From Pseudofrankia asymbiotica (GTDB lineage Bacteria; Actinomycetota; Actinomycetes; Frankiales; Frankiaceae), in the NCBI RefSeq assembly GCF_001983105.1, contig NZ_MOMC01000016.1, positions 42,526 to 48,927 on the forward strand: a stretch of DNA of 6,402 nt, in the 5' to 3' direction. The number at the start of each line of letters is the position of its first letter. The stretch's first letter is position 1. Positions 1 through 5,729 of this stretch are shown here, in pieces. The position numbers were made by a program, and so were the translations under genes. The notes beneath the pieces are model-generated. The model ran no database searches and was not told the DNA's origin. It was given only the letters and a program-made list of their open reading frames with translations.

Positions 1-116
1 TGCAGTCCCCGCACCGCACGACCCACCTGCGGCTCGACGACTCCTACAAGGTCCGCCGCACCCCCGCACTCATGGGTGACCTCAAGGCGCTGCTCGGCGC
101 GTCAGCCGTCGCCTGA
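1..116 (+). CDS. C-terminal end of an unidentified protein (5' truncated by window)
   Basis: An open frame enters from the left edge (first complete codon at position 3) and stops at the TGA at 114-116, giving 37 residues beginning QSPHRTTHLRLDDSYKVRRT and ending in LLGASAVA. The codons are strongly G/C-ending at third positions and the segment is charged and helical-looking (TPALMGDLKALLG), as expected for the C-terminus of a real cytoplasmic protein. Nothing recognisable as a catalytic motif is left, so I do not assign a family. It lies on the same strand as the small zinc-cluster gene 173 bases downstream, but that gap is too wide to assume translational coupling. No clear terminator hairpin follows the stop; a 7-bp tandem repeat begins 22 bases later. 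Confidence 0.6.
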   Translation, partial: QSPHRTTHLRLDDSYKVRRTPALMGDLKALLGASAVA

Positions 117-138
117 TCCGTGCCGGGTCGTTCCGGCC

Positions 139-169
139 TGGCGGCTGGCGGCTGGCGGCTGGCGGCTGG
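139..169. repeat. Heptamer tandem repeat TGGCGGC, 4.4 copies
   Basis: Four perfect head-to-tail copies of TGGCGGC occupy 139-166, followed by a partial TGG. The array is in the untranslated gap between the gene ending at 116 and the small gene starting at 290. A 7-bp unit does not preserve reading frame, which agrees with this being non-coding. It is most simply a slippage-generated microsatellite of the kind that can vary between strains. No function is implied. Confidence 0.8.
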
Positions 170-276
170 TGTCACGCGCGGTCATCGACGTAGCCGCGGC
201 GGATTCGTGCCGCACGGTCACGACTACGCTTGATCCGCGGCTTTGCCGGTTGGGCGGCCGTCTGGGCGTATCCGCC

Positions 277-283
277 GGGGGGA
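277..283 (+). promoter_or_regulatory. Shine-Dalgarno for the 78-aa zinc-cluster gene
   Basis: GGGGGGA sits six bases upstream of the ATG at 290. It decides the start: the same frame is open from a TTG at 230, but that codon has no comparable G-rich site, and the extra 20 residues it would add (MIRGFAGWAAVWAYPPGGTD) look like translated leader. Confidence 0.65.
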
Positions 284-289
284 ACGGAC

Positions 290-526
290 ATGACCTTGAA
301 GAAGTGCCCACGTCCGGAAAAGCAGGCGTACCCGACCGAGCAGGCCGCGCTGCGCCATCGCAACGACCTTCGCTTCCGTCGCGATGGTTCTTCCGATCTG
401 GTCGCCTACCTGTGTACGTGCGGACTGTGGCACGTCGGCCACAGCCAGCAGCGCCTGGACGCCAGGATCAGCGCCGCGCTGCGCGGCAAGCGCCCGCTGC
501 CGGGGGCCAAACGAAAAGCCTGGTAA
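290..526 (+). CDS. Small probable zinc-binding protein (78 aa, CxC-x3-H-x2-H)
   Basis: The ATG at 290 follows a good ribosome-binding site and gives 78 residues. The protein starts MTLKKCPRPEKQAYPTEQAA and has a basic C-terminus ending KRKAW. C6, then C42-x-C44 and H48-x2-H51 within YLCTCGLWHVGH, form a plausible single zinc site. The order is one cysteine near the N-terminus, a Lys/Ala/Tyr-Pro segment, a run of Arg-rich helix, then an aromatic CxCGxWH block. From memory, small uncharacterised actinobacterial and phage proteins share this architecture, with a 'C..K..Y......A....Y.C..C..WH' pattern, and none that I can recall has an established function. Nucleic-acid binding is a guess from the basic residues (RHRNDLRFRR and the C-terminus). 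It is convergent with the helicase gene. Its final codons and stop lie in the first copy of a 14-bp direct repeat whose second copy builds the intergenic terminator. Confidence 0.7.
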   Translation: MTLKKCPRPEKQAYPTEQAALRHRNDLRFRRDGSSDLVAYLCTCGLWHVGHSQQRLDARISAALRGKRPLPGAKRKAW

Positions 527-542
527 AGCGAAAAGCCTGGTA
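512..542. repeat. 14-bp direct repeat at the 3' end of the small gene
   Basis: CGAAAAGCCTGGTA occurs at 512-525 and again at 529-542, a 17-base period. The first copy encodes the last residues (RKAW) and the first two bases of the TAA stop. The second copy lies after the stop and supplies the outer part of the left arm of the hairpin at 535-578. Both copies are exact, so the duplication is either recent or maintained. Confidence 0.9.
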
Positions 543-578
543 GGCGGCCGGTCTTTCGGATCCGGCGGCCTACCAGGC
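535..578 (-). terminator. Intrinsic terminator between convergent genes, best oriented for the helicase
   Basis: Arms at 535-551 and 562-578 (GCCTGGTAGGCGGCCGG against CCGGCGGCCTACCAGGC) form a 17-bp stem with one mismatch and a 10-base loop. Read on the minus strand, the hairpin is followed directly by TTTTCGCTTT (534 downwards), which is a proper T-rich run. It starts 62 bases beyond the helicase stop. On the plus strand no T-run follows (CTGTAGCAGT), so it would act there as a weaker terminator or a 3'-end stabiliser for the small gene. Its position in the convergent gap supports a two-way role. Confidence 0.8.
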
Positions 579-640
579 CTGTAGCAGTGTCAGGACGTCC
601 GCGGTGTCACCGGACGCCCGCTGTCACCGATGCCCCGTCG

Positions 641-2362
641 TCAGGACGTCGCGGCGGCGGGGGTGGGGCCGCCGTCGTGCGTGGGGTGGTCGGTGTGGTG
701 GGGCCGGTCGAGGCGGGGGCCCCGGCGGGGCGCGCCGCGGCCGTCGCGGGACGTCCGGCCGCTTCCAGCCGTGCCGCGATGGCCGAAGCCGGCGCGGCCC
801 GCGTGGTCACCGCCGCCCCGGCTCTCGCCGAAGCGGCTGCCCGCCTGGCGGCCCTCGCCCTGCCGGCTCTCACCGGGGCGGCCGGCGCCGCGACGGCCGT
901 CGATCGCCTGCCGCGGCGGCGGGATCGAGCCCGGCTCGATCCTGGGCGCCGGCGGGCCGGCGATCTCGGCGACCAGTGGGTCGCCGGCACCGACCGGCGT
1001 GACGCGGGCTTCGACACCCGCCGTGCGCAGCATCGCGCGGACCTTGCCGCGGTCGGCGGCGACGGTGACGAGCACGTCCGCGCCGTCGGCGCCGGCCCGG
1101 GCGGTGCGCCCGCCGCGGTGCTGGTAGGTCTTGGCGTCCTCCGGCGGGCCGAGGTGCACGACCAGGCGGACGTCGTCGACGTGGATGCCGCGGGCGGCGA
1201 CGTCGGTGGCGACCAGCACCCGGCGAGTGCCGTCGGCGAAGCCGGCGAGCGCCCGGGTGCGCGCGCCCTGCGGGAGGCCGCCGTGCAGCGGCTCCGCGGG
1301 CACGCCCGCGCGGGTCAGGTCCCTGGCCACGTGGTCGGCGTCGCGCTGGGTGCGCACGAAGACCAGGGTGCGGCCCTGCCCGCCGGCGAGCGCCGTGACG
1401 ACCTCCAGCTGGCTCGTCTTGTCGGAGGCCTCCAGCGCGTGCCGGGTCAGCGTCGTGACCTGGCTGCTCTCCGGGTCGACGGCGACCAGCACCGGCTCGG
1501 GCAGGTAGTCCCGGACGAGCACCTCGACCTCGCGGTCCAGCGTGGCGCTGAACATCAGCCGCTGGCCGTTGGGCGACGTGGCGTCCAGGATCTGCCGGAC
1601 GGCCGGCAGGAAGCCCAGGTCGCACATGTAGTCGGCCTCGTCGAGGACCGTGATCTCGACGTCGTCGAGCTGGCAGGCACCGCGCTCGACCAGGTCCAGC
1701 AGCCGGCCCGGGGTGGCGACGACGATGTGGACCCCGCGGCGCATGGCGGAGATCTGCCGGGAGATCGACGTTCCGCCGTAGACCGGGCGCAGCCACAGGC
1801 CGACCGCCCGCGACAGCGGGTCGAGCGCGTCGCTGACCTGCTGGGCGAGCTCCCTGGTCGGGACGAGGATCAGGCCCCGGGGGCGCAGCGGGGTGGCCGC
1901 GCCGCGCCCGGCGAGCTTGGTGAGCATGGGCAGGCCGAAGCCGAGGGTCTTGCCGGAGCCGGTCTTGGCCCGGCCGAGCACGTTCTCACCGGCCAGGACG
2001 TCCGGCAGCGCCGCCGCCTGGACCGGGAACGGCGCGGCGATGCCGCGTTCGGCCAGCGCCCGGACGAGCCGGGGAGGCAGGCCGGCGGCCTCGAACGACT
2101 CGACCGGCGGGCGCGGCTCGCGGGTCGGCAGTGCCGGGCGGACCGGCGCCGGGCGACGCCCGATGCCGCCGCCACCGCCATTGCCACCACGGCGCGGGCC
2201 GCTCGGGCGGCCGTGGCCGCTGTAGCCGCCGCCGGAACGGGACCGTCCGCCCGCCCGGGCCGGCCGGGCACCCGTCGCCGAACCGCCGAACGAGCTCCCG
2301 GAGGAGCTTGTGGTGTATGAGGAAGAAGCTTTGGAGTTGCTGGGGTGAGACAGTGGATCCAC
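641..2362 (-). CDS. DEAD-box ATP-dependent RNA helicase
   Basis: This 573-residue protein has all the superfamily 2 DEAD-box motifs: Q motif (F90 and FPVQ 112-115), I AKTGSGKT 132-139, Ia PTRELAQ 168-174, GG 196-197, Ib TPGR 217-220, II DEAD 241-244, III SAT 272-274, IV LVFVRT 333-338, V ATDVAARGIHV from 385, and VI HRGGRTARAG 415-424. The motif VI variant (HRGGRTARAG, not HRIGRTGRxG) is what I recall from actinobacterial members. The core (about 88-455) unwinds or remodels RNA using ATP in the cytoplasm. Such enzymes usually serve ribosome assembly, mRNA decay or cold adaptation, but which applies here is not visible. It is flanked by a Ser/Gly/Arg-rich N-terminus (1-85) and a disordered Arg/Gly tail (about 455-573), likely for RNA contact. 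The GTG at 2362 is the only possible start: a stop lies one codon further upstream in frame and no ATG, GTG or TTG follows before the core. The best Shine-Dalgarno (AGGTGG, 2377-2382) is 14 bases away, so initiation is unusual. A strong terminator follows. Confidence 0.96.
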   Translation of the reverse strand: MDPLSHPSNSKASSSYTTSSSGSSFGGSATGARPARAGGRSRSGGGYSGHGRPSGPRRGGNGGGGGIGRRPAPVRPALPTREPRPPVESFEAAGLPPRLVRALAERGIAAPFPVQAAALPDVLAGENVLGRAKTGSGKTLGFGLPMLTKLAGRGAATPLRPRGLILVPTRELAQQVSDALDPLSRAVGLWLRPVYGGTSISRQISAMRRGVHIVVATPGRLLDLVERGACQLDDVEITVLDEADYMCDLGFLPAVRQILDATSPNGQRLMFSATLDREVEVLVRDYLPEPVLVAVDPESSQVTTLTRHALEASDKTSQLEVVTALAGGQGRTLVFVRTQRDADHVARDLTRAGVPAEPLHGGLPQGARTRALAGFADGTRRVLVATDVAARGIHVDDVRLVVHLGPPEDAKTYQHRGGRTARAGADGADVLVTVAADRGKVRAMLRTAGVEARVTPVGAGDPLVAEIAGPPAPRIEPGSIPPPRQAIDGRRGAGRPGESRQGEGRQAGSRFGESRGGGDHAGRAGFGHRGTAGSGRTSRDGRGAPRRGPRLDRPHHTDHPTHDGGPTPAAATS

Positions 2363-2389
2363 CGATCAGGTCGGGGCCACCTGCCCATG

Positions 2390-2395
2390 TGTCAA
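2390..2395 (-). promoter_or_regulatory. Possible -35 box (TTGACA) for the helicase gene
   Basis: A perfect consensus TTGACA lies on the minus strand, with its first base 33 bases upstream of the GTG start. With normal spacing, transcription would begin at or within a few bases of the GTG, giving a leaderless mRNA, which would suit the poor Shine-Dalgarno. However, the expected -10 position reads CCGACC to CCTGAT, with no good TAnnnT, so the box may be chance or may belong to an extended or activator-dependent promoter. Confidence 0.25.
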
Positions 2396-2581
2396 CACGT
2401 GCCGGCGGCCGGTGTGCGCGCAGGCCGGCATCGCGAGAGAAACCGAGGAAACCCCCCGGGCCGACCGCACCACCCACCCAGGCGCCGCCCCGTCAGGGAC
2501 CGCGCCAGCCGACCACTCCGTCGTCCTGTCCGTCCAGGCGATTTCCGCCAGACGGGACGAGACCAGACTTCGTGACTGCCA

Positions 2582-2736
2582 GGAAGCTGTCCCGAATGGT
2601 CAACTTCCCGATGATCCGCGCCGCCTGTGCCCCTTGGTCGAGCGAAGCTCGATACCGGGGGTCCGGGGGTCGCCCCCCGGGCAGACATCGCGGCCTCCGG
2701 GAAGCTGACCCGAAGGGCCAGCGAACAGGATGAGCC
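2582..2736. repeat. Imperfect direct repeat pair flanking two hairpins
   Basis: The segments 2582-2604 and 2700-2722 share 19 of 23 bases (core GGAAGCTG-x-CCCGAA-x-GG). With one gap, the resemblance continues into GATGATCC at 2610-2617 against GATGAGCC at 2729-2736. The starts are 118 bases apart. In the second copy the sequence folds on the minus strand as CTGGCCC-TTC-GGGTCAG (2705-2721, one G-U pair); the corresponding plus-strand fold has an A-C mismatch, which favours a minus-strand RNA. The first copy folds poorly. Between the copies are the hairpins at 2638-2652 and 2663-2680. Confidence 0.55.
2638..2680. repeat. Two adjacent hairpins, REP-like GC element
   Basis: TCGAGC-GAA-GCTCGA at 2638-2652 is a perfect 6-bp stem with a three-base loop. 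It is followed by two tandem copies of CCGGGGGT (2655-2662 and 2663-2670); the second pairs with CCCCCGG at 2674-2680 around a four-base loop. This combination of a GAGCGAAGC-type stem followed by GGGGGTCCGGGGG and its complement resembles intergenic elements I recall seeing repeatedly in high-GC actinobacterial genomes. That resemblance is from memory and unchecked. No T-run follows on either strand, so a simple intrinsic terminator is unlikely. Confidence 0.55.
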
Positions 2737-2801
2737 AGCGCGTGCTCGCACCGACCTAACGCCCGGCCGGGACCGCGTGGCTCGCGGGTGGCGCGGACGC
2801 A

Positions 2802-2822
2802 TGACGGCGTGAGAGGCCGTCA
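2802..2822 (-). terminator. Candidate terminator hairpin after the GT87 gene
   Basis: TGACGGC at 2802-2808 and GCCGTCA at 2816-2822 form a perfect 7-bp stem with a seven-base loop, 58 bases past the GT87 stop on the minus strand. A smaller stem (CCGGC/GCCGG, 2846-2860) lies nearer the stop. Neither is followed by a T-run, which is common for high-GC terminators but leaves the call weak. Confidence 0.4.
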
Positions 2823-2880
2823 GAGTTATCACCGTACATGCCCGACCGGCCTTACGCCGGATGGGTGGCGCGAGCGTGAG

Positions 2881-4344
2881 TTATTCGTCGTCCACTTGCG
2901 GCTCGACCCCGCTTACGGCTAGGCACGGCGCCGGCGGATTCCGCGGCGGCGACGGCGACGGCGATGGCGACGGGGACAGGCCGTGGACCTGCCGGGCGCC
3001 CCAGGCGGGCAGCGCGAGCAGGCCGAGCGTCACCAGGTAGGCGCCGGTCACCGCGTCGCCACCGTGGTGCGCGCGCGCCAGCGCCCAGCACAACTCCAGC
3101 CCGGCCACCGCGGGCACCGCGACCACCGCCGCGGGCACGGCGAGCGTGGCGAGCCGGCCGATACCGCGTTCGGCCGTGGCCCGGCGGGCGGCGCCCGCGA
3201 GCGGGCGGGCGGAGAGCGCGGACAGGACAAGGGCCGACACGACGAGGTCCGGCGGCGTGCTCAGGTGCGGGGTGACCAGCAGCCAGCTCACCACGGTCGC
3301 CGTGGCCAGCGCCCCGGCCCGCTCGCCGCCCTCCAGCACCAGCAGCGGCGCCGCGAGCAGCAGCAGGTAGTGGCTCCACACGATCGGCGACGCGAGCAGC
3401 GCCGCCGCGACCGTGGCGGCGAACAGCAGCCGGTCGTTGGCCGCCCCCCAGTCCCGCGTCCTCGCCCGCGCCGCGCGCCGCCCGAGGGCCCAGCAGGAAG
3501 CCAGCAGCGTGGCGGCCACAGCGCGCGCCACCCAGGTCGCCGGCGTGAGGCCCAGGCCCACGTTCATCAGCAGCCCGGTCAGGCTCAGGCCCGCCGGCGC
3601 CTCGGCGCGGGCGAGAACGCCCAGCATGTCGCTGTAGGTCGCGATGTCCACCGGGCTCGCCAGCTCGCCGACGCCGAACAGCGCGCCGAGGGCGCCGGCG
3701 GCGACCGCCGCGGCCCGCCACCGCCCGGTGAGCAGCAGCCACAGCGGCAGCGGTACCAGGAAGAGCTTGCTGTAGACGAGCAGCGCCGCGAGCCCGCCGG
3801 CGGCCACCGGACGGTCCCGCAGCCGCCACAGCGCCGCGAGCCCGGCGAACAGCGCCGCGTTCAGCGTCCCCATCTGCAGCCCGATGATCGTGCACGACGC
3901 CGCCAGCACCAGCGCGTACAGGCTCCAGCGCCGCGCCCCGGCCAGCCGGCAGCCGGCGAGCACCGCCAGCACGGACAGCCCGATGAACAGCGCCGCCGCG
4001 CCGCCGCGGGGCAGCCAGGCGAACAGGGCGAACGGGAACGCCACCAGGTACGGGTAGACGAACGCGAACCCGGAGTAGACGTCCGCCGAGCCGGGCCGCG
4101 GGTAGGGGTCGCGCCCGGCGGCGACGGCGGTGCCGGCCCGCAGGAACACGTCGATGTCGAAATGGACCAGCGGATGGACGTAGGCCACCCAGATGACCGC
4201 GACCAGCCCGGCCAGCGCCACCGGCGCGAAGGCCGGCCAACCGGCCGGCACCACCTGCCGGACCAGGAGCAGCGGGATACGTCGCGACGACGCGGCCGGC
4301 GCCCGCTCGGTCGTCACGCGTGCTGATGCTGCCAGACGAGCCAC
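2881..4344 (-). CDS. GT87-family (DUF2029) polytopic membrane glycosyltransferase, probable mannosyltransferase
   Basis: The 487-residue protein is very hydrophobic, with roughly ten or more membrane segments from about residue 40 to 450. Features matching GT87 are an acidic loop after the first segment (HFDIDVF, D63 and D65, then GRDPYP 77-82), the QMGTLNA block at 157-163, a lysine in LLVYSKLFLVPLP (K193), and SPIVWSHYLLLLAAP at 319-333. Family members use polyprenyl-phosphate-linked sugar donors, usually mannose, on the outer face of the membrane to extend cell-envelope lipoglycans such as lipomannan and lipoarabinomannan. The specific donor and acceptor here are inferred at family level only. 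The GTG at 4344 is the only in-frame upstream start; GGGAGG (4361-4366) lies 16 bases ahead, further than usual, and a second GTG at residue 10 lacks a site. The C-terminus carries (SP)5 at 457-466 and then a tail with unusual codons (CTA, GTA, CAA, GAA). DUF445 lies upstream in the same direction. Confidence 0.85.
   Translation of the reverse strand: MARLAASARVTTERAPAASSRRIPLLLVRQVVPAGWPAFAPVALAGLVAVIWVAYVHPLVHFDIDVFLRAGTAVAAGRDPYPRPGSADVYSGFAFVYPYLVAFPFALFAWLPRGGAAALFIGLSVLAVLAGCRLAGARRWSLYALVLAASCTIIGLQMGTLNAALFAGLAALWRLRDRPVAAGGLAALLVYSKLFLVPLPLWLLLTGRWRAAAVAAGALGALFGVGELASPVDIATYSDMLGVLARAEAPAGLSLTGLLMNVGLGLTPATWVARAVAATLLASCWALGRRAARARTRDWGAANDRLLFAATVAAALLASPIVWSHYLLLLAAPLLVLEGGERAGALATATVVSWLLVTPHLSTPPDLVVSALVLSALSARPLAGAARRATAERGIGRLATLAVPAAVVAVPAVAGLELCWALARAHHGGDAVTGAYLVTLGLLALPAWGARQVHGLSPSPSPSPSPPRNPPAPCLAVSGVEPQVDDE
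2947..2976 (-). repeat. Hexamer repeat encoding (Ser-Pro)5 in the GT87 tail
   Basis: On the plus strand the unit is CGGCGA, five copies with a few substitutions (CGGCGACGGCGACGGCGATG and onward). On the coding strand it gives alternating TCG/TCC and CCG/CCA codons, that is five Ser-Pro pairs just after the last membrane segment. The hexamer keeps frame, so copy number can vary without breaking the protein. A Ser-Pro stretch is likely an extended, exposed linker. Confidence 0.8.
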
Positions 4345-4419
4345 CCGGTGACGCGCCGAGCCTCCCGGAACGGCCTGTCGTGGCTTTTCCGGTGGGTGGA
4401 CGGCGGATCTGTTGTCGGC

Positions 4420-4478
4420 GGCGCGTCTACGGGCGGCGCGTCTACGGGCGGGTCTACAGGGCGGTGGGTCTACAGGGC
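4420..4478 (-). repeat. Four degenerate tandem copies (13-16 bp) spanning the DUF445 stop codon
   Basis: On the minus strand the units are GCCCTGTAGACCCACC (4478-4463), GCCCTGTAGACCC (4462-4450) and two identical GCCCGTAGACGCGCC (4449-4435 and 4434-4420). The first includes the gene's last two codons (GCC CTG) and its TAG stop at 4470-4472. Every copy contains the TAGAC core. Unit lengths of 16, 13, 15 and 15 are mixed, so frame is not conserved beyond the stop. Confidence 0.85.
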
Positions 4479-5729
4479 GAGCTCGGTGATGAGATGGATC
4501 AGGAGTCCGGCGAGCGCGCCGACGACGGTGCCGTTGATCCGGATGAACTGCAGGTCGCGGCCTACCTGCAGCTCGATGCGCCGGGACGCCTCGGCCGGCT
4601 CCCAGCGGGCGACGGTGTCGCCGATGATGGCCGCGATGTCGCCCTTGTACCGGCCGACCGCCCGGGTCGCGAGGTCCGCGGCGGTCCGGTTGACGGAGGC
4701 CGCCAGCTCAGGGTCGGCCGTGAGCTTGAAGCCGAGGCTGGCCAGGTGCGTGGTCGCCGCGCGGCGGGCGACGCCGCGCTCGTCGGTGGTCAGGTCCAGC
4801 AGGAGGCCCTTCGCCGTCTCCCACATCCGGGAGATCGCGTCGCCGGCGACCGGGGAGGCGAGCGCCCGCGCCTTGAGGTCCTCGACCCTGGCGCGCAGGT
4901 CCGGGTCGGTCTTCAGCTTGCCGGCCAGGTCGGCGAGGAAGCTGTCGAGGCTCTGGCGCATCCGGTGGTCGCGGTCCGCGCGCAGCGCGCCGACGAGCTT
5001 CACCGCCTCGGCGTAGACCTTGGCCGCGACCGCCTCGTTGAGCCACCGCGGCGCGAAGCCAGGAGCGCGGTCGAGCACGGCGTCGTGCACCGCGCTCGGG
5101 TGCTTGATCAGCCAGTCCTCGGCCTGTTCCAGGAGCACGTCGACGGCGCGGTGCTGCAGCCCGTCCTCCAGCGCCCGCTCGAGCAGGACGCCGAGCACCG
5201 GGGCCAGCGGCACGTCCACCAGCCGCGGCACGACCGACTTCTCGACCAGCTCGACGATCAGCTCGTCGTTCGCCCTGCGCAGGACCGACGCGAGCCGGGC
5301 CGCGACCTCGGCGCTGACCCGGTCGGCGTGGTCGGGCTGGCACAGCCAGGCGCCGACCCGGTTCGCCACCTCTATCTGGTTGACCTTGTCGCGGACGATC
5401 GTCTCGGTGAGGAAGTGGGTGGAGACGAACGACTGCAGGCCGCGGCCGAGATCGTCCTTGCGCTTGCGGATGATCGCGGTGTGCGGGATGGGCAGGCCCA
5501 GCGGGTGGCGGAACAGGGCGGTCACCGCGAACCAGTCGGCCAGCGCGCCGACCGTGCCCGCCTCGGCGCCGGACCGCACATAACCCACCCAGCCGGGCGC
5601 GTCGCGCCACAGCGAGGTCGCGATGTACACCGCGACCGCGAACGCCAGCAGGCAGGTGGCGACCGTCCGCATCCGGCGCAGCCCGGAGCGCAGCGCCGCC
5701 TGCTCCTGGTCCTCAGGCCCGCCGTCCAC
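4470..5729 (-). CDS. DUF445 family membrane protein (YjiN-like)
   Basis: The 419-residue protein is a typical full-length member of DUF445. It has a membrane segment at about 22-41, followed by the family's most conserved stretch (AEAGTVGALADWFAVTALF 55-73, HPLGLPIPHTAIIRKRKDDL 75-94, then GRGLQSFVSTHFL). A long charged helical region (about 110-390) follows, and the protein closes with GRDLQFIRINGTVVGALAG (390-408) running into a second membrane segment. The topology suggests two membrane anchors with a large soluble helical domain between. The biochemical function of this family is not established, so I assign none. The start is the GTG at 5729, preceded by GGGGGG four bases away, part of a duplicated 11-bp sequence. 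The gene follows the flavoenzyme and its strong hairpin, so it probably has its own promoter; TATCGT (5800-5805, minus strand) is a weak -10 candidate. Its stop codon lies in a tandem repeat, and GT87 follows after 125 bases with no clear terminator between. Confidence 0.93.
   Translation of the reverse strand: MDGGPEDQEQAALRSGLRRMRTVATCLLAFAVAVYIATSLWRDAPGWVGYVRSGAEAGTVGALADWFAVTALFRHPLGLPIPHTAIIRKRKDDLGRGLQSFVSTHFLTETIVRDKVNQIEVANRVGAWLCQPDHADRVSAEVAARLASVLRRANDELIVELVEKSVVPRLVDVPLAPVLGVLLERALEDGLQHRAVDVLLEQAEDWLIKHPSAVHDAVLDRAPGFAPRWLNEAVAAKVYAEAVKLVGALRADRDHRMRQSLDSFLADLAGKLKTDPDLRARVEDLKARALASPVAGDAISRMWETAKGLLLDLTTDERGVARRAATTHLASLGFKLTADPELAASVNRTAADLATRAVGRYKGDIAAIIGDTVARWEPAEASRRIELQVGRDLQFIRINGTVVGALAGLLIHLITELAL

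Larger units (their letters stand above)
2363..2880. other. 518-base gene-free region upstream of the helicase, with hairpins and repeats
   Basis: No convincing gene lies between the GT87 stop and the helicase start. Open frames here (for example 2392-2832 minus and 2412-2708 plus) encode Arg/Pro/Ser/Gly-rich strings without motifs or ribosome-binding sites. Going down the minus strand, the region holds a 7-bp hairpin near the GT87 end, a TTC-loop hairpin at 2705-2721, a GC hairpin at 2663-2680, a 6-bp hairpin at 2638-2652, two imperfect direct repeats about 36 bases long, and the TTGACA box. The length is enough for a long structured 5' leader, a small RNA or a dispersed repeat element. Sequence alone does not choose between these. 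Confidence 0.6.

Noticed and set aside
225..230. TACGCT as a -10 box for the small gene
   Set aside because: It fits TAnnnT, but no -35-like sequence lies 16-18 bases upstream, and such hexamers are expected by chance in a 173-base gap.
192..242. 8-bp inverted repeat AGCCGCGG / CCGCGGCT upstream of the small gene
   Set aside because: The core CCGCGG is self-complementary and common at this GC content, and the arms are 35 bases apart, so it is weak as an operator or hairpin.
230..289. TTG-initiated N-terminal extension of the small zinc-cluster protein
   Set aside because: The internal ATG at 290 has a well-spaced GGGGGGA and begins the recognisable part of the protein; the extension includes the ribosome-binding site itself.
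587..2320. 577-codon open frame on the plus strand opposite the helicase
   Set aside because: It is exactly antisense to a gene with every DEAD-box motif. Its translation is an Arg/Ala/Gly/Asp-rich string without motifs, which is the usual result of G/C-ending codons read on the other strand.
2392..2832. 146-codon minus-strand frame filling most of the helicase upstream region
   Set aside because: It has no ribosome-binding site, is rich in Arg, Pro, Ser and Gly, has no recognisable motif, and crosses the hairpins. Coding potential looks spurious.
2852..4240. 462-codon minus-strand frame overlapping GT87 in another register
   Set aside because: Its composition is Arg/Gly/Ala/Pro only. The overlapping frame has membrane segments and GT87 motifs, so this one is a shadow.
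2983..4326. 447-codon plus-strand frame opposite the GT87 gene
   Set aside because: The product is dominated by Gln, Arg, Gly and Pro with no hydrophobic core, a mirror of the GT87 codons.
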